Source of the DNA: Planctomycetota bacterium
GTDB taxonomy: Bacteria > Planctomycetota > Planctomycetia > Pirellulales > Lacipirellulaceae
Assembly: GCA_029781135.1 (NCBI GenBank)
Contig: JAKOXH010000051.1
Coordinates: 87,568 to 151,567 of the forward strand
Direction of reading: 5' to 3'
Length of the DNA: 64,000 bases
Under the pieces are notes generated by a model. That model saw nothing but the letters and a program-made list of their open reading frames with translations. It was not told the origin of the DNA and did not search any database. The position numbers and the translations under genes are program-made. Shown in pieces: positions 37,204-46,196 of the stretch. The first letter of the stretch is position 1, and every line of letters begins with the position of its first letter.

Positions 37204-37232
37204 ATTATAGCTTCAAGACCAACCGCGATCAA
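37204..37232 (-). promoter_or_regulatory. Sigma70-type promoter for antitoxin-like gene and vapC-like toxin
   Basis: Read on the minus strand: TTGATC (37227-37232), 17 bases, TATAAT (37204-37209). The -10 is a perfect consensus. Transcription would begin near 37197 and lead into the antitoxin-like gene. Confidence 0.7.
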
Positions 37233-37281
37233 AACGGGTTCGCACTCGAATTGAAGTGTTTACCGCAAAACGTCGGCGAAT

Positions 37282-37569
37282 TCAGACTTCGCCCCGTCGC
37301 GCCGCATCACGTTTCAAGGCCCACGCACGGGCCATCTGTGCATCGAACTCTTCAATGGTAGGAAAGTCTTCGACGACCTTATGACGCTTCAAAACCGCGT
37401 TTGTCTCGTCGCGCGAAATCCCCAAGGATTCCGCGAGCTGTCCATGCGAGAGAGAATTCAGCCGATACAGTTCAACGAGCGCTGCCCCCTTCGCTGCCGC
37501 ACCAAGATCGCTAAACTGAACGCGAAGTTCCCGTTCCACCGCGGCTGGCAGTGTAAAAGTGACCGTCAT
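37282..37569 (-). CDS. UPF0175-family antitoxin-like protein
   Basis: 95 aa. MTVTFTLPAAVERELRVQF, then AKGAALVELYRLNSLSHGQLAESLGISRDETNAVLKRHKV is the UPF0175 winged/HTH pattern (a regulator often beside a PIN-type toxin). No such toxin follows directly; instead a small coiled-coil gene and a VapC-type gene lie downstream, after a new promoter. It may be an orphan or part of a mixed locus. The region 23-134 bases upstream is a dispersed repeat also found upstream of the gene at 51626-52942. Confidence 0.8.
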   Translation of the reverse strand: MTVTFTLPAAVERELRVQFSDLGAAAKGAALVELYRLNSLSHGQLAESLGISRDETNAVLKRHKVVEDFPTIEEFDAQMARAWALKRDAARRGEV

Positions 37570-37591
37570 GGAAGCCTCGCAATGTTCCTTC

Positions 37592-37703
37592 TATTGAGAC
37601 CTGCGCAGTTAATGGGCTGTAAGAGGCCTCTCTGAGGCCGATTTTGTGTCACATTCGACAGCGTTATCGGCGTCGGGAGACGCCTCCCGCAGGTTCATTC
37701 AAA
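37592..37703. repeat. TATTGAG...GAGGCCTCTCTGAGGCCG dispersed repeat, copy 1
   Basis: About 110 bases, similar to 52956-53073. Shared landmarks in order: TATTGAG, GAGGCCTCTCTGAGGCCGAT, AGCGTTATCGGCG, and GCAGCCTT at the end. GAGGCCTCTCTGAGGCC contains GGCCTC/GAGGCC, a hairpin. Each copy lies just upstream of a minus-strand start codon. Confidence 0.85.
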
Positions 37704-37782
37704 GCGCAGCCTTCGATAATGTCTAATGGCGAGTATAGCAAAAAACGGTCCATCGAAGACCTTGGGCAGGTTACAGTCACTT

Positions 37783-39432
37783 CTATCTCAACAAATCCGT
37801 AAACTCAAACTTCGCCCCATCGAATAACCCTTCATCGCTGAGCTTGAGTGCGGGAATGACAAGTAGTGCCATGAACGATAGCGTCATATACGGCGCCCGC
37901 AGCGGCGAGCCCCAGGCCTTCACGAGTTTGTCGAGCTTGCCGTAAGCCGCGCCGACTTCTTCACACGAACCCGTCGCCATCAAGCCAGCCACTGGTAGCG
38001 GCAATACTGCTGCCACACCATCCGCACTGCACGTCGCCGAAAGCCCTCCGCCGGCGTCCATCACCAGGTTGATTGCCGCGGCGATGTCCTCGTCACTCGT
38101 GCCGACGGCGATGACATTGTGCGAATCGTGCGCCACGCTCGACGCCATCGCGCCGCGCTTCGACCCAAAGTTCTTGATGTACGCGATCGCCGGCGGCGCT
38201 TGAAAATAGCGATTTACGACGACGAGTTTCAAAATGTCGAGCTCAAGCTGCGCGTGGACCGCTTCGTTCACGACCTGCGCTGGATATTCGAGTCGATTGG
38301 TAATGAGCTGCCCATCGAGTGCCTCGATCACCTGCAGCTTCAACCTCGAATCGGCCGGCACCGAAATCTCAATCGCCGCCGGCGTCAAAGGATTCGCCGC
38401 GAAATTGTTCGCGACCTTCGGTTTGACGCGCGGAATCGAAGTCTTCCCACTCTCGGCCACCAATTGCCCATCGATCCACGTCCGCCGCACATTGAATTCT
38501 TGCAGCGATTCCACTTCGATGAAATCCGCCGCATCGCCCACGCGCAGCCGCCCCACCGGCAACTGGTAATGCTCAATCGGCGTGATGCACGCCGCCCGCA
38601 GCGCATCGTACACGTCGATGCCGTTTGCCACCGCCCGCCGCACCAACAAATTGATATGCCCCAGCAGCAACTCGTCCGGGTGCTTGTCGTCACTGCACAA
38701 CATCACCTGCCCCGGGAACTCAACGAGCAGTGTGTACAGCGCATCGAAATTGCGCGCCGCCGAACCTTCGCGAATCGATATCTTGCACCCCGCACGCACC
38801 TTATCGAGCGCTTCATCCTTCGTGAAACACTCGTGGTCAGTCGTGATTCCCGCCGCGATGTACTGCACCGCCTGCTCACCGCGCAATCCCGGTGCGTGCC
38901 CATCCACCGGCTTGCCACGGTCGTGGGCCGCCTTCACCTTCGCGAGGCACGCCTCATTCCCGTACAGAATGCCAGGGAAGTTCATCATCTCGCTGAGGTA
39001 CAGAATCCGCGGATCGTCGAGCAGCGCCTCGACCTCGGCCACCGTGATCTCAGCCCCCGCCGTTTCGAACGTCGTCGCCGGCACGCACGACGGCGCCCCA
39101 AAGAAGAACTTGAATGGCACATGCGACGCGTTCTCCAGCATGTACTCCACGCCCGCCACGCCGAGCACGTTGCCAATTTCATGGGGGTCGCTCACGGTTG
39201 CCACCGTGCCGTGCACCACCGCCGCCCGCGCGAACTCGCTCGGCACGAGCATCGAGCTTTCGATGTGAACATGGGCGTCGATGAAGCCGGGCAATAGAAA
39301 TGTAGTGTGGCTGCCGCTCGTCTTGTTGATAGCAGCAATCACTCCATCCTCGATCACAACCTCGGCCGGATACGTGCGGCGACCCAAAATATCAACCACG
39401 TTGGCCGAAACTGTGAAGCTGTTAGCAGGCAT
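37783..39432 (-). CDS. ade: Adenine deaminase
   Basis: Start ATG 39432 (MPANSFTVSANVVDILGRRTYPAEV); the frame runs to 39609 only through repeats. 549 aa. Amidohydrolase fold: FLLPGFIDAHVHIESSMLVPSEFAR (metal His pair), VSDPHEIGNVLG, DGHAPGLRGEQAVQYIAAGITTDHECFT, MLCSDDKHPDELLLGHI, AAFG-like GRLRVGDAADFIEVE, and a C-terminal domain with VAHDSHNVIAVGTSDEDIAAAIN. These match the Ade/AdeC family, which converts adenine to hypoxanthine and ammonia in purine salvage using Mn2+ or Fe2+. Complete; single gene. Confidence 0.95.
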   Translation of the reverse strand: MPANSFTVSANVVDILGRRTYPAEVVIEDGVIAAINKTSGSHTTFLLPGFIDAHVHIESSMLVPSEFARAAVVHGTVATVSDPHEIGNVLGVAGVEYMLENASHVPFKFFFGAPSCVPATTFETAGAEITVAEVEALLDDPRILYLSEMMNFPGILYGNEACLAKVKAAHDRGKPVDGHAPGLRGEQAVQYIAAGITTDHECFTKDEALDKVRAGCKISIREGSAARNFDALYTLLVEFPGQVMLCSDDKHPDELLLGHINLLVRRAVANGIDVYDALRAACITPIEHYQLPVGRLRVGDAADFIEVESLQEFNVRRTWIDGQLVAESGKTSIPRVKPKVANNFAANPLTPAAIEISVPADSRLKLQVIEALDGQLITNRLEYPAQVVNEAVHAQLELDILKLVVVNRYFQAPPAIAYIKNFGSKRGAMASSVAHDSHNVIAVGTSDEDIAAAINLVMDAGGGLSATCSADGVAAVLPLPVAGLMATGSCEEVGAAYGKLDKLVKAWGSPLRAPYMTLSFMALLVIPALKLSDEGLFDGAKFEFTDLLR

Positions 39433-39852
39433 GATGGGAGTGGGGAATTGGGAATTGGGAATTGGGAATGCGGTGTGGGGAATTAACGCACCCCCTCTCC
39501 TTTTGGGAGAGGGTTGGGGTGAGGGTGTCTTGCCGAAGCTTCGGTTGGGGTTGCCAAGAAACAGCGATCGCGGAACCGGCATTCTCAATCCGCATTCCGA
39601 AATCCGCAATCCGCAATAGAAAATAGGAGAACAGCGTGGCTACTGCGAACAGGGCGACGCCTGCACTGCCACCACTTGAGTTTAACGATTCCGTAGACTT
39701 TTCCGAAAGTGCCCTGCGTAGCTTGTCGATAAGACGGAACAGCTATTGGTCCAAGGGGGGATCACGGCGGTGGCTGCGCTCGCAACGGCGGGCAACGGTA
39801 GCCGCCATTGCTTGCAGTTTCGTTTTCTGCTTCCTCGCTGAAGGATCAACCG
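39433..39852. other. Repeat-bearing gap of 420 bases
   Basis: Holds about four GGGAATT-type heptamers (39443-39469), a CCCTCTCC...GGGTGAGGG repeat (39491-39526), and CCGCAATCCGCAATAG direct repeats near 39600-39618. A frame starting at GTG 39636 with GGAG upstream runs into the next gene; I do not call it. Confidence 0.6.
39491..39526. repeat. Palindromic repeat, CCCTCTCC family
   Basis: CCCCCTCTCCTTTTGGGAGA then GGGTTGGGGTGAGGGT, upstream of the ade start. Confidence 0.75.
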
Positions 39853-41682
39853 ATGTTCGACGCCTATCTTCCTGCGTCACGGTTCGCGTTTGCCACGCTA
39901 CTTTTCTCGGCCTGTGGGGCCAGTACCGCGTTCGGCCAAGCGGGCGAACAATGGCGACCTGCCGGTGTAGTTCGGCCCGCCAATGTTCAAGTCATCGGCC
40001 GAAACAACGACAGCGCGCCCAATGACGAATGGAACCTGCCGAACGGCCAGCAAGTGACTCTTGCCGAAAAGGCTGACGACGGCACGAACCCGCTCCGCGC
40101 CAAGGAACAGCAGGCCAAGTCCTCGGCCTCGACCACGGTCAAAGAACCACAAACGTTCCATGGACCGGCGAATGCCCAACGAATTCCGACGAATCAATCG
40201 GCCGCAATTGCCAGTTCCAAACTACCAACGCAACCACGCAATCAATCGGCGGCGGTGACGCGGACCAATGCACCGGTCGCCACCGTGCGCCAGCCCTATG
40301 CTCAAGCACGCCAGCCCGTGATGAGAGCCGCCGCGGCGGCCCCTCAGGTTCCCGCCCACCAGCTACCGCCGCAGGCCAACAAGGCTCGCGGCAACAGCAA
40401 CAATAATGGAATGCTCTCCGATAGCGGCAAGTGGTGGAACGTCGTCAACGTCGCCTTCGACAGCGAAGGCACTGGCAAATCACCAGCACCCGCCCCGGAA
40501 GGCCTCCCAGCTCCAAGCAAAGCCGCTGCCAGCAAATCGAAACCGGCCATGCAAGAGCCGGTCATGAAGCACTTCGATGGCCCCGACGCCTTCGCCGGCC
40601 AGTATCAGCCCTACGGCTATGAAGGCGGCGAGTGCGCCGATGGCAGTGGCCCATGCGACCAAGGTTGCCCAGGCGGCGAATGCACCTGCCCCTGCGGCGA
40701 GCCCGGTTGCGGTTGTGAACCCGGCTGTGGCTGTGAGCCTGGCTGCGGTTGCGATAACTGCTGCCACAAAGACCTCTTCTGCCTCGGCCCCGGCGACGAT
40801 GAATCGTGCCACACCGTTCGCATCCGCTGGCCCAAGTGGCAAGAAGTCATGGTCTTCGCTGGCGTCCAAGGCTTCAAAGGCCCTTATGACCAAAATCGTG
40901 ATGCCGGCAACTTCGGCTTCAACCAAGGCTTCAACATCGGTGCCAAAATCCCTTACGCTCAACTCGGCTATCAATTCGGCTGGCGCGGGACGGAAAACCA
41001 ACTCAACGGGGATGCCAGTACCGAAAGCCGCGATTCACACTTCCAACAGTTCGCCACCGCCGGCTTGTTCCACCGCCAATGCGAAGGCCTGAACTTCGGC
41101 GTCGTGTGGGACATGCTCAACGACGAACGCTTTAGCTCACTCGGCTACGATCAAATCCGCACCGAACTTAGCCTCCGCGATGGTGGTTGCCACGAAATCG
41201 GCTTCACCGGCATCTACGGCGTCAACGAACATCTGTTGAGCGATGGCGCGGGCGGCGAATACGGCTTCCAGGCCAGCGATCAGTATCTGTTCTTCTACCG
41301 GTACAACGGTCGCCGCGGCGGCGAAGGCCGCTTCTTCGGTGGCTTCAACGGCCAGTCCGACGGCCTGCTCGGCGCCGACATGTTCATTCCCATCGGCGAT
41401 CGATTCAGCGTCCAAGGCGGCTTCGAGTATCTCATTCCGAACCAAAAAGACGGCGTCGCTGGCGCTTCGCAGGAAGCTTGGAACATCGGCCTCGGTCTCG
41501 TCTGGCATTGGGATTGCCAAGCCCGCCGCTGCTTCGAGAACTGCTACCGGCCAATGTTCAATGTCGCGGATAATGGCAGCCTAATCGTCGATCGGAAGAG
41601 GCACGTGGCGGCACCGGCCGGCAATTCGCAATTGAGCGTTCAGCCCGGTAGCTCAATCGATTTCTTCACGCCTTCGGAATAG
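39853..41682 (+). CDS. Cys-rich secreted outer-membrane-like protein
   Basis: Start ATG 39853 (MFDAYLPASRFAFATLLFSACG) with AAGGA seven bases before; an upstream in-frame start at 39808 lacks that site. 609 aa. Residues 30-220 are a low-complexity Asn/Ala/Pro/Gln region. Residues about 259-304 hold 14 Cys in 46 residues, including CGEPGCGCEPGCGCEPGCGC. The last 270 residues look like beta-barrel or beta-sandwich strands (VMVFAGVQGFKGPYDQ, FNIGAKIPYAQLGYQFGW, GEYGFQASDQYLFFYRY, RFSVQGGFEYLIPN), resembling the C-terminal domain of an uncharacterised planctomycete outer-membrane family. It is the last gene before an intrinsic terminator. Confidence 0.8.
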   Translation: MFDAYLPASRFAFATLLFSACGASTAFGQAGEQWRPAGVVRPANVQVIGRNNDSAPNDEWNLPNGQQVTLAEKADDGTNPLRAKEQQAKSSASTTVKEPQTFHGPANAQRIPTNQSAAIASSKLPTQPRNQSAAVTRTNAPVATVRQPYAQARQPVMRAAAAAPQVPAHQLPPQANKARGNSNNNGMLSDSGKWWNVVNVAFDSEGTGKSPAPAPEGLPAPSKAAASKSKPAMQEPVMKHFDGPDAFAGQYQPYGYEGGECADGSGPCDQGCPGGECTCPCGEPGCGCEPGCGCEPGCGCDNCCHKDLFCLGPGDDESCHTVRIRWPKWQEVMVFAGVQGFKGPYDQNRDAGNFGFNQGFNIGAKIPYAQLGYQFGWRGTENQLNGDASTESRDSHFQQFATAGLFHRQCEGLNFGVVWDMLNDERFSSLGYDQIRTELSLRDGGCHEIGFTGIYGVNEHLLSDGAGGEYGFQASDQYLFFYRYNGRRGGEGRFFGGFNGQSDGLLGADMFIPIGDRFSVQGGFEYLIPNQKDGVAGASQEAWNIGLGLVWHWDCQARRCFENCYRPMFNVADNGSLIVDRKRHVAAPAGNSQLSVQPGSSIDFFTPSE

Positions 41683-41740
41683 TCCGTACGTGCAGCACGT
41701 CGAATTGACATAGTCATTGCGACTCCACACGATTTTCGTC

Positions 41741-41766
41741 ACGGCCCGCCACTGCGGGCCGTTTTT
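41741..41766 (+). terminator. Intrinsic (rho-independent) terminator
   Basis: ACGGCCCGC (41741-41749), loop CACT, GCGGGCCGT (41754-41762), then TTTTT. A perfect nine-bp GC stem with T-tract, 59 bases after the stop of the Cys-rich gene. Confidence 0.92.
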
Positions 41767-41849
41767 GTTGCGCGATGGGCAACTTTGATTCTTGATGTTC
41801 CCAGCGAGTGGCTACAATACTTCTCGGGCTAGCCGCGCCAATTCGACCG

Positions 41850-42992
41850 ATGAATTACCACCACTGCACATCGTTGTGTTTGCTGTTATGGGTGTCGGCT
41901 CTTGCTGTTGGACAGGCCGTTTATGGCTACGATACCATCGGCAACGGCTTCGGCTCGAAGTGGGGCGCCGACCCGCACGCCGGCAATGGCGCGGTCGTCA
42001 CCTGGGGATACATGCCGGACGGCACGCCGCTCGACCCCACGAACTTCCCCTTTCACGACGCCATCACCGGTCTCAGCAACATCACCGCGCTTCGCAATTC
42101 GGTCGATACAAACTACGGCCCCGGCGCGTTCGATACCGCCATTCAAAAAGCCTTCAATACGTGGTCGGCCGTCGCCAACATCACCTTCGTCGGCCCCGTC
42201 AGCGACTCCGGCCAACCCGTCGCTGCTCCCGGCGCCACCACCCCCAACATTCGCATCGGGGCCTTCGCGGCCATTCCCGGCCAGTGGTTTCAATACCGCA
42301 GCGCCATCGGTATCGGTCCGCCTGGCCCGTTCTTCGAAGATCCCTTTTCCGGCGATGTCATTTTCAACGTGACTGGCATCGGCACACAACGGCCATACCA
42401 AATCGCCCCAGGCCAAGAAGATATTACCCCCGTCGATGTATACAACTTCGGCGATGATGTCGAAGGCGTCTTTCTGCACGAACTGGGCCACGCCGCGATC
42501 GGCCTCAACCACCCTCGCTGGGCCGGCGACAATCCCGATCGCCGCGTCATGTACGTCGGCGACGGCACCAACTCGAACGCTCCCTTCTGCTGCCAGGCCA
42601 TCAACCGCCAACTCGACCCCGACGACATCGCCGCGGCCCAGTACGTTTACGGCCTCCGCGGCGACTACGACCGCAACGGCGCTGTCGATGCCGCCGACTA
42701 CATCATCTGGCGAAACTCGAACGGCCTTAGCCTTACTTCGGGCACCGGTGCCGATGGCAACGTCGACGGCGTGGTCGATGGCGCCGACTACAGCACTTGG
42801 CGCATGCATTACAGTAGCCAAGCGCTCATCGGCTACGGTGAACAGCCATCATTTGCCGCCGGCACATCGGTTCCGGAGCCAAGCTCGGCGGTGCTCGTAC
42901 TAATGGGGATTCTCGCCGCTTGCCCGTCACGCCGCTCATACCAACAGTTCGAACCATCCGCGCCAAATCCAATACAACTCGCGCGCCGATGA
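41850..42992 (+). CDS. Exported matrixin-like zinc protease with dockerin and PEP-type C-terminus
   Basis: Start ATG 41850 (MNYHHCTSLCLLLWVSALAVG); in-frame starts further up do not improve the signal. 380 aa. The zinc site HELGHAAIGLNHP (HExxHxxGxxH) is at residues 210-221, with the Met-turn possibly in RRVMYVGDG. Two EF-hand-like dockerin units (GDYDRNGAVDAADYIIWRN and ADGNVDGVVDGADYSTWR) follow at about 270 and 305. Near the end VPEPSSAVLVLMGIL, then basic residues: a PEP-CTERM sorting signal. The protein is thus exported, anchored or sorted at the surface, and likely a matrix protease. Its last 57 bases overlap the convergent glycosyltransferase gene. Confidence 0.85.
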   Translation: MNYHHCTSLCLLLWVSALAVGQAVYGYDTIGNGFGSKWGADPHAGNGAVVTWGYMPDGTPLDPTNFPFHDAITGLSNITALRNSVDTNYGPGAFDTAIQKAFNTWSAVANITFVGPVSDSGQPVAAPGATTPNIRIGAFAAIPGQWFQYRSAIGIGPPGPFFEDPFSGDVIFNVTGIGTQRPYQIAPGQEDITPVDVYNFGDDVEGVFLHELGHAAIGLNHPRWAGDNPDRRVMYVGDGTNSNAPFCCQAINRQLDPDDIAAAQYVYGLRGDYDRNGAVDAADYIIWRNSNGLSLTSGTGADGNVDGVVDGADYSTWRMHYSSQALIGYGEQPSFAAGTSVPEPSSAVLVLMGILAACPSRRSYQQFEPSAPNPIQLARR

Positions 42993-43982
42993 CCAGCCGC
43001 CCCACAGGCAAATGCCCAGCAGCAATAATAGCTTCACGCGTTCACCCCATCGCGGCTGCACCGCAAGACACCGCACCAAGAAATACGCGCACGGGAAAAG
43101 CAACAGCCCCACGTGGCATTGAAACACCTGCACACTATATTTCACGGTGCCCAGCACGCCCGTCGAATACGCTGCCGGCAATGGCAAATTCCACAGCGGC
43201 CCCGTCATCACCAGAATCATAAGGACCAGCGCGACGGCATTCGACGCCCTTACTACCAACGTACGCGGCGTCTCATCATCCTGCTTCCGGTCCGAGTCGT
43301 ACCATAATGCGGCGACGTTCGAACGTCGTTGCAGCATTCTTCTGGGAAAGAAGGCAACTCGTGTCATCGTCGTCAAAATCTTCAGCCCCGAGGACGTGCG
43401 CACCCGCCGTCCGGAAGTCAGCACGGGCGTCCAAAGCAGCTTGAACCGGCCCACGCGCTTCAAGGCGGCCGAAAGCGCGGCATCCTCGGCCCCATACAAA
43501 CGCTCGTCGAAGCCGCCCACGGCCTCGAACGCCTCCCGCCGGCAAAACAAAAACGCCCCGCCCGAAAGCTCCGCCACGCGCATGAAAATGTGAAACCATA
43601 AAATCAGCAGGCGCGCGTAAAGCGGTACCGGCCCTTCCATCTTCGCCGGAGCGCCGCCGCCTGCCGCCCCGTTGCGCATCGCCCCAAGGGCCGCCGCCAC
43701 CAGCCTCGGTGTCACGAACGTATCCGCATCGACAAAGAAAAGATACTCACCGCGCGCTGCCCGCGCGCCCGCATTCCGCGTCGCCGCAATCTGCCGAAAG
43801 TTCACCGCTTCCACCCGCGCACCGCAACCCCGCGCGATTTCCGCCGTCGCATCATCCGAAGCATCGTCCACGACGATCGTCTCGTACGGCTCGTTCGTCG
43901 CCTTGGCCGCCTCAGCGATCGCCGCCAGCGTTCGACCGAGCAGCGCCTGCTCATTATGTGCCGGGACAATAAACGAAATCAT
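42936..43982 (-). CDS. Family 2 glycosyltransferase with membrane tail
   Basis: 348 aa. GT-A fold: ISFIVPAHNEQALLGRTL, ETIVVDDASDDATAEIA, IAATRNAGARAARGEYLFFVDADTF (DxD metal motif), and SGGAFLFCRREAFEAVGGFDERLYGAEDAAL (acceptor/catalytic ED). The C-terminal 120 residues carry three or four TM helices (AVALVLMILVMTGPLWNLPL, VGLLLFPCAYFLVRCLAV, LLLLLGICLWGGWSS). It transfers a sugar to a lipid or polymer at the inner membrane; the sugar is unknown. It converges on the matrixin with a 57-base overlap. Confidence 0.9.
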   Translation of the reverse strand: MISFIVPAHNEQALLGRTLAAIAEAAKATNEPYETIVVDDASDDATAEIARGCGARVEAVNFRQIAATRNAGARAARGEYLFFVDADTFVTPRLVAAALGAMRNGAAGGGAPAKMEGPVPLYARLLILWFHIFMRVAELSGGAFLFCRREAFEAVGGFDERLYGAEDAALSAALKRVGRFKLLWTPVLTSGRRVRTSSGLKILTTMTRVAFFPRRMLQRRSNVAALWYDSDRKQDDETPRTLVVRASNAVALVLMILVMTGPLWNLPLPAAYSTGVLGTVKYSVQVFQCHVGLLLFPCAYFLVRCLAVQPRWGERVKLLLLLGICLWGGWSSARELYWIWRGWFELLV

Positions 43983-44166
43983 GGCGAATAATCGGGTCTA
44001 AACATCATTCGTCTCGCGCGGTCACCCGCCACCGCAAAGTTTGCGCAATGCGAATGCGCGGTCCTTAGCACGCCGCACTCGGCAATTCTTTTCGCTAGCG
44101 ACGATACGACAAGAGGCCGCGCACTCTCAATATCCGTCCCCCAATTCGGTACAGGCAGGTCTGCCC

Positions 44167-45549
44167 ATGACACAGCCATTCTCCGCATTCCGACTTTATA
44201 CCTTAACGTGCCTGCTTGCCTTGACGTTCCGAACCGCCCCGGCGACCGCCGACGATTCTTCCGCCCCTGCGCCCTCCGCTGCCGACCAATCCACCGCCGT
44301 TCGCGACGACGAATACTTCCCCACCTGCGACAGTTGCGCTCCCAACCCCTGCAACGACGGCTACTACATTAGTTGCCCGCTTTCCGACGAACTCATGCGT
44401 CGCATTGAAGCCCAGGCCAAGGCCATGCAGGCACAAGGCGTTACCTATGGTGCCGGTGTCACGCAATTCTACCAAGGCGTCGCCAGCGGCGGCCAAGAGC
44501 AAGACTTTGACTACGGCGGCAAAGTCGACCAATTCCTCATTCTCGATAGCGGCAAGCTCGGCCTCTGGCAGGGCATGACGATGACCATGCACGTCGAAAC
44601 CCGCTTCGGCGAGGACGTTAACCTCGACGCCGTCGGCTTCGCCCCCGCCAATGTCGCGATGCTCTACCCAAAAACAGGCGAACACGACACCGCGATCACC
44701 GGCCTATCCTTCGCCCAAGCACTCGACGACAACATCCAAGCCACGTTCGGCAAATTCAATGCCCTCGATTTGTTCTACTCGCTCTACCCCGAAACCGGCC
44801 GCGGCATCAACGGCTTCATGAACGCCTCAATGGTGATTCCGCTTTCCGTCGCCCGCGTCGCGCCCCTCTCGTTCATGGGCGCCGGCGCGCTCGCCTATGA
44901 AGGCAAACTGCCCCAAGCCGGCGTCCTTGTGTACGACACGCAAAATTGTGCCACCACCAGCGGTTTCGACGATCTCTTTGATAACGGCGCCAACATCCTC
45001 GGCTTCTACCGCGTCTTCACCGACGTGAACGGCCTGCCCGGCTCGCATCTGTTCGGCGGCATTTGGTCCACTGGCGAGTTCGTCGCCTTCGACCCGAGCA
45101 GCTTCGTGATCGTTCCCGACGAAGGCCTCGTCGCCATCCCGCAGCACGGCGCGTACACGCTGCTCTACATCTTCGAACAAACGCTGTGGATGGACGGCTG
45201 CCATGCCGAACGCAACGTCACGCTGCTGAGCCAATGGGGCCTCGCCGAACCGAAAACCAGCCCCATCGGCTGGTCCGCCAACGTCGGCCTGCAAGCCCAA
45301 GGTTTCGACCGCGCGCGACCCCACGACGCCTTCGGCATCGGCTACTTCCACACCGCGCTGAGCAACGACTTCCAAGACCTGCTTAGCCCCGTGCTGACGC
45401 TGCAGGATGTCGACGGCGTCGAGCTCTATTACTCGGCCGCCGTGGCCAAAGGCTTCCAAGTAACGGCCGACTTCCAAGTCATCGAACCCGCCGACGTCCG
45501 CAACGACACGGCCCTCGTCGTCGGCCTCCGCGCCACCCTCGGCCTCTAG
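44167..45549 (+). CDS. Carbohydrate-selective porin, OprB family
   Basis: Start ATG 44167 (MTQPFSAFRLYTLTCLLALT) with a signal peptide ending ATADD; frames further upstream are not family sequence. 460 aa. OprB features: GVTYGAGVTQFYQGVASGG, YGGKVDQFLILDSGKLGLWQGM, MTMHVETRFGEDVN, LSFAQALDDNIQATFGKFNALDL, and many short beta strands ending VVGLRATLGL (terminal hydrophobic, typical barrel end). It opens an outer-membrane channel for sugars. Divergent from the glycosyltransferase gene. Confidence 0.85.
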   Translation: MTQPFSAFRLYTLTCLLALTFRTAPATADDSSAPAPSAADQSTAVRDDEYFPTCDSCAPNPCNDGYYISCPLSDELMRRIEAQAKAMQAQGVTYGAGVTQFYQGVASGGQEQDFDYGGKVDQFLILDSGKLGLWQGMTMTMHVETRFGEDVNLDAVGFAPANVAMLYPKTGEHDTAITGLSFAQALDDNIQATFGKFNALDLFYSLYPETGRGINGFMNASMVIPLSVARVAPLSFMGAGALAYEGKLPQAGVLVYDTQNCATTSGFDDLFDNGANILGFYRVFTDVNGLPGSHLFGGIWSTGEFVAFDPSSFVIVPDEGLVAIPQHGAYTLLYIFEQTLWMDGCHAERNVTLLSQWGLAEPKTSPIGWSANVGLQAQGFDRARPHDAFGIGYFHTALSNDFQDLLSPVLTLQDVDGVELYYSAAVAKGFQVTADFQVIEPADVRNDTALVVGLRATLGL

Positions 45550-45554
45550 AAACA

Positions 45555-45590
45555 CTCCCCCTCCCTTTTAGGGAGGGGCCAGGGGAGGGT
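45555..45590. repeat. Palindromic repeat, CCCCTCCC family
   Basis: CCCCCTCCCTTTTAGGGAGG then GGCCAGGGGAGGGT; degraded copy directly after the porin stop, perhaps acting as its terminator. Confidence 0.7.
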
Positions 45591-45667
45591 TCGGTCTGAT
45601 CGCAGTGCCAGCAAGATTACAGGCGCCTCACTCACACTCCCTTACAAGACCTGCTTCAACCACCAAC

Positions 45668-45693
45668 TAGCCGCGATGCTACGCATCGCCGGC
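45668..45693. repeat. AGCCGCGATGCTACGCATC repeat, copy 2
   Basis: Identical over 26 bases to 21250-21275. Confidence 0.85.
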
Positions 45694-45752
45694 CCCCACG
45701 CCCCGCGTGCCCTGCCCGCGGCTCGGCATAGACATATTGCAGGTCTAGCCAA

Positions 45753-45849
45753 CAGCATGTTGAAAAAGGGGACTGGCTCGCGGTCCGTCGCCGAAAACGG
45801 CAGGGATTTGCTATCTCCCGAGCGTGCCGTCCCCTTTTTCAACACGCTG
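45753..45849. repeat. MITE-like element with 21-bp terminal inverted repeats
   Basis: Left end CAGCATGTTGAAAAAGGGGA and right end whose complement is CAGCGTGTTGAAAAAGGGGA, differing at one base; 97 bases in all, no coding capacity. It looks like a small non-autonomous element. Confidence 0.85.
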
Positions 45850-45852
45850 CTA

Positions 45853-45883
<31 letters not shown>

Positions 45884-46049
45884 TGTACTTTGGCTGTCTT
45901 GCGGCGCGCGCCTGCCGAAATTACTGCGCGATGCCGAAAAAACGTCGCTCACTTCGTAAGAATTCAGCCACCCCAGGGCCGTTCACGGCCCGTCTCTTCC
46001 GATACGAGGCCCACCATTTATGGCGGGTACCCAAAGCCGATGAAGACTT

Positions 46050-46081
46050 CCTCTCCCTCTGGGAGAGGACCGGGGTAAGGG
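46050..46081. repeat. Palindromic repeat, CTCTCCCTCTGGGAGAG family
   Basis: CCTCTCCCTCTGGGAGAGGA then CCGGGGTAAGGG. Confidence 0.75.
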
Positions 46082-46084
46082 CCG

Positions 46085-46196
46085 ATCAGTTTTTCACATG
46101 GGAGCCCGAAGTGTGGCATGCTCTCGCGCAACGTGAGCATGAATTCCTCGAAAAACATGGCCACGTCGGAGTACCTCCGAGGCCATGCCACCCTGC
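46085..46196. repeat. GGCATGCTCTCGCGC dispersed repeat, copy 2
   Basis: Near-identical to 24452-24563 in the same orientation. Confidence 0.9.

Noticed and set aside
39636..40025. Frame starting GTG 39636 with GGAG upstream
   Set aside because: Runs into the Cys-rich gene's signal region in another frame, has no family features, and its codon use is that of a shadow.
41792..42457. 221-aa Arg/His-rich plus-strand frame
   Set aside because: Overlaps the matrixin in another frame; composition is the typical shadow of a GC-rich gene.
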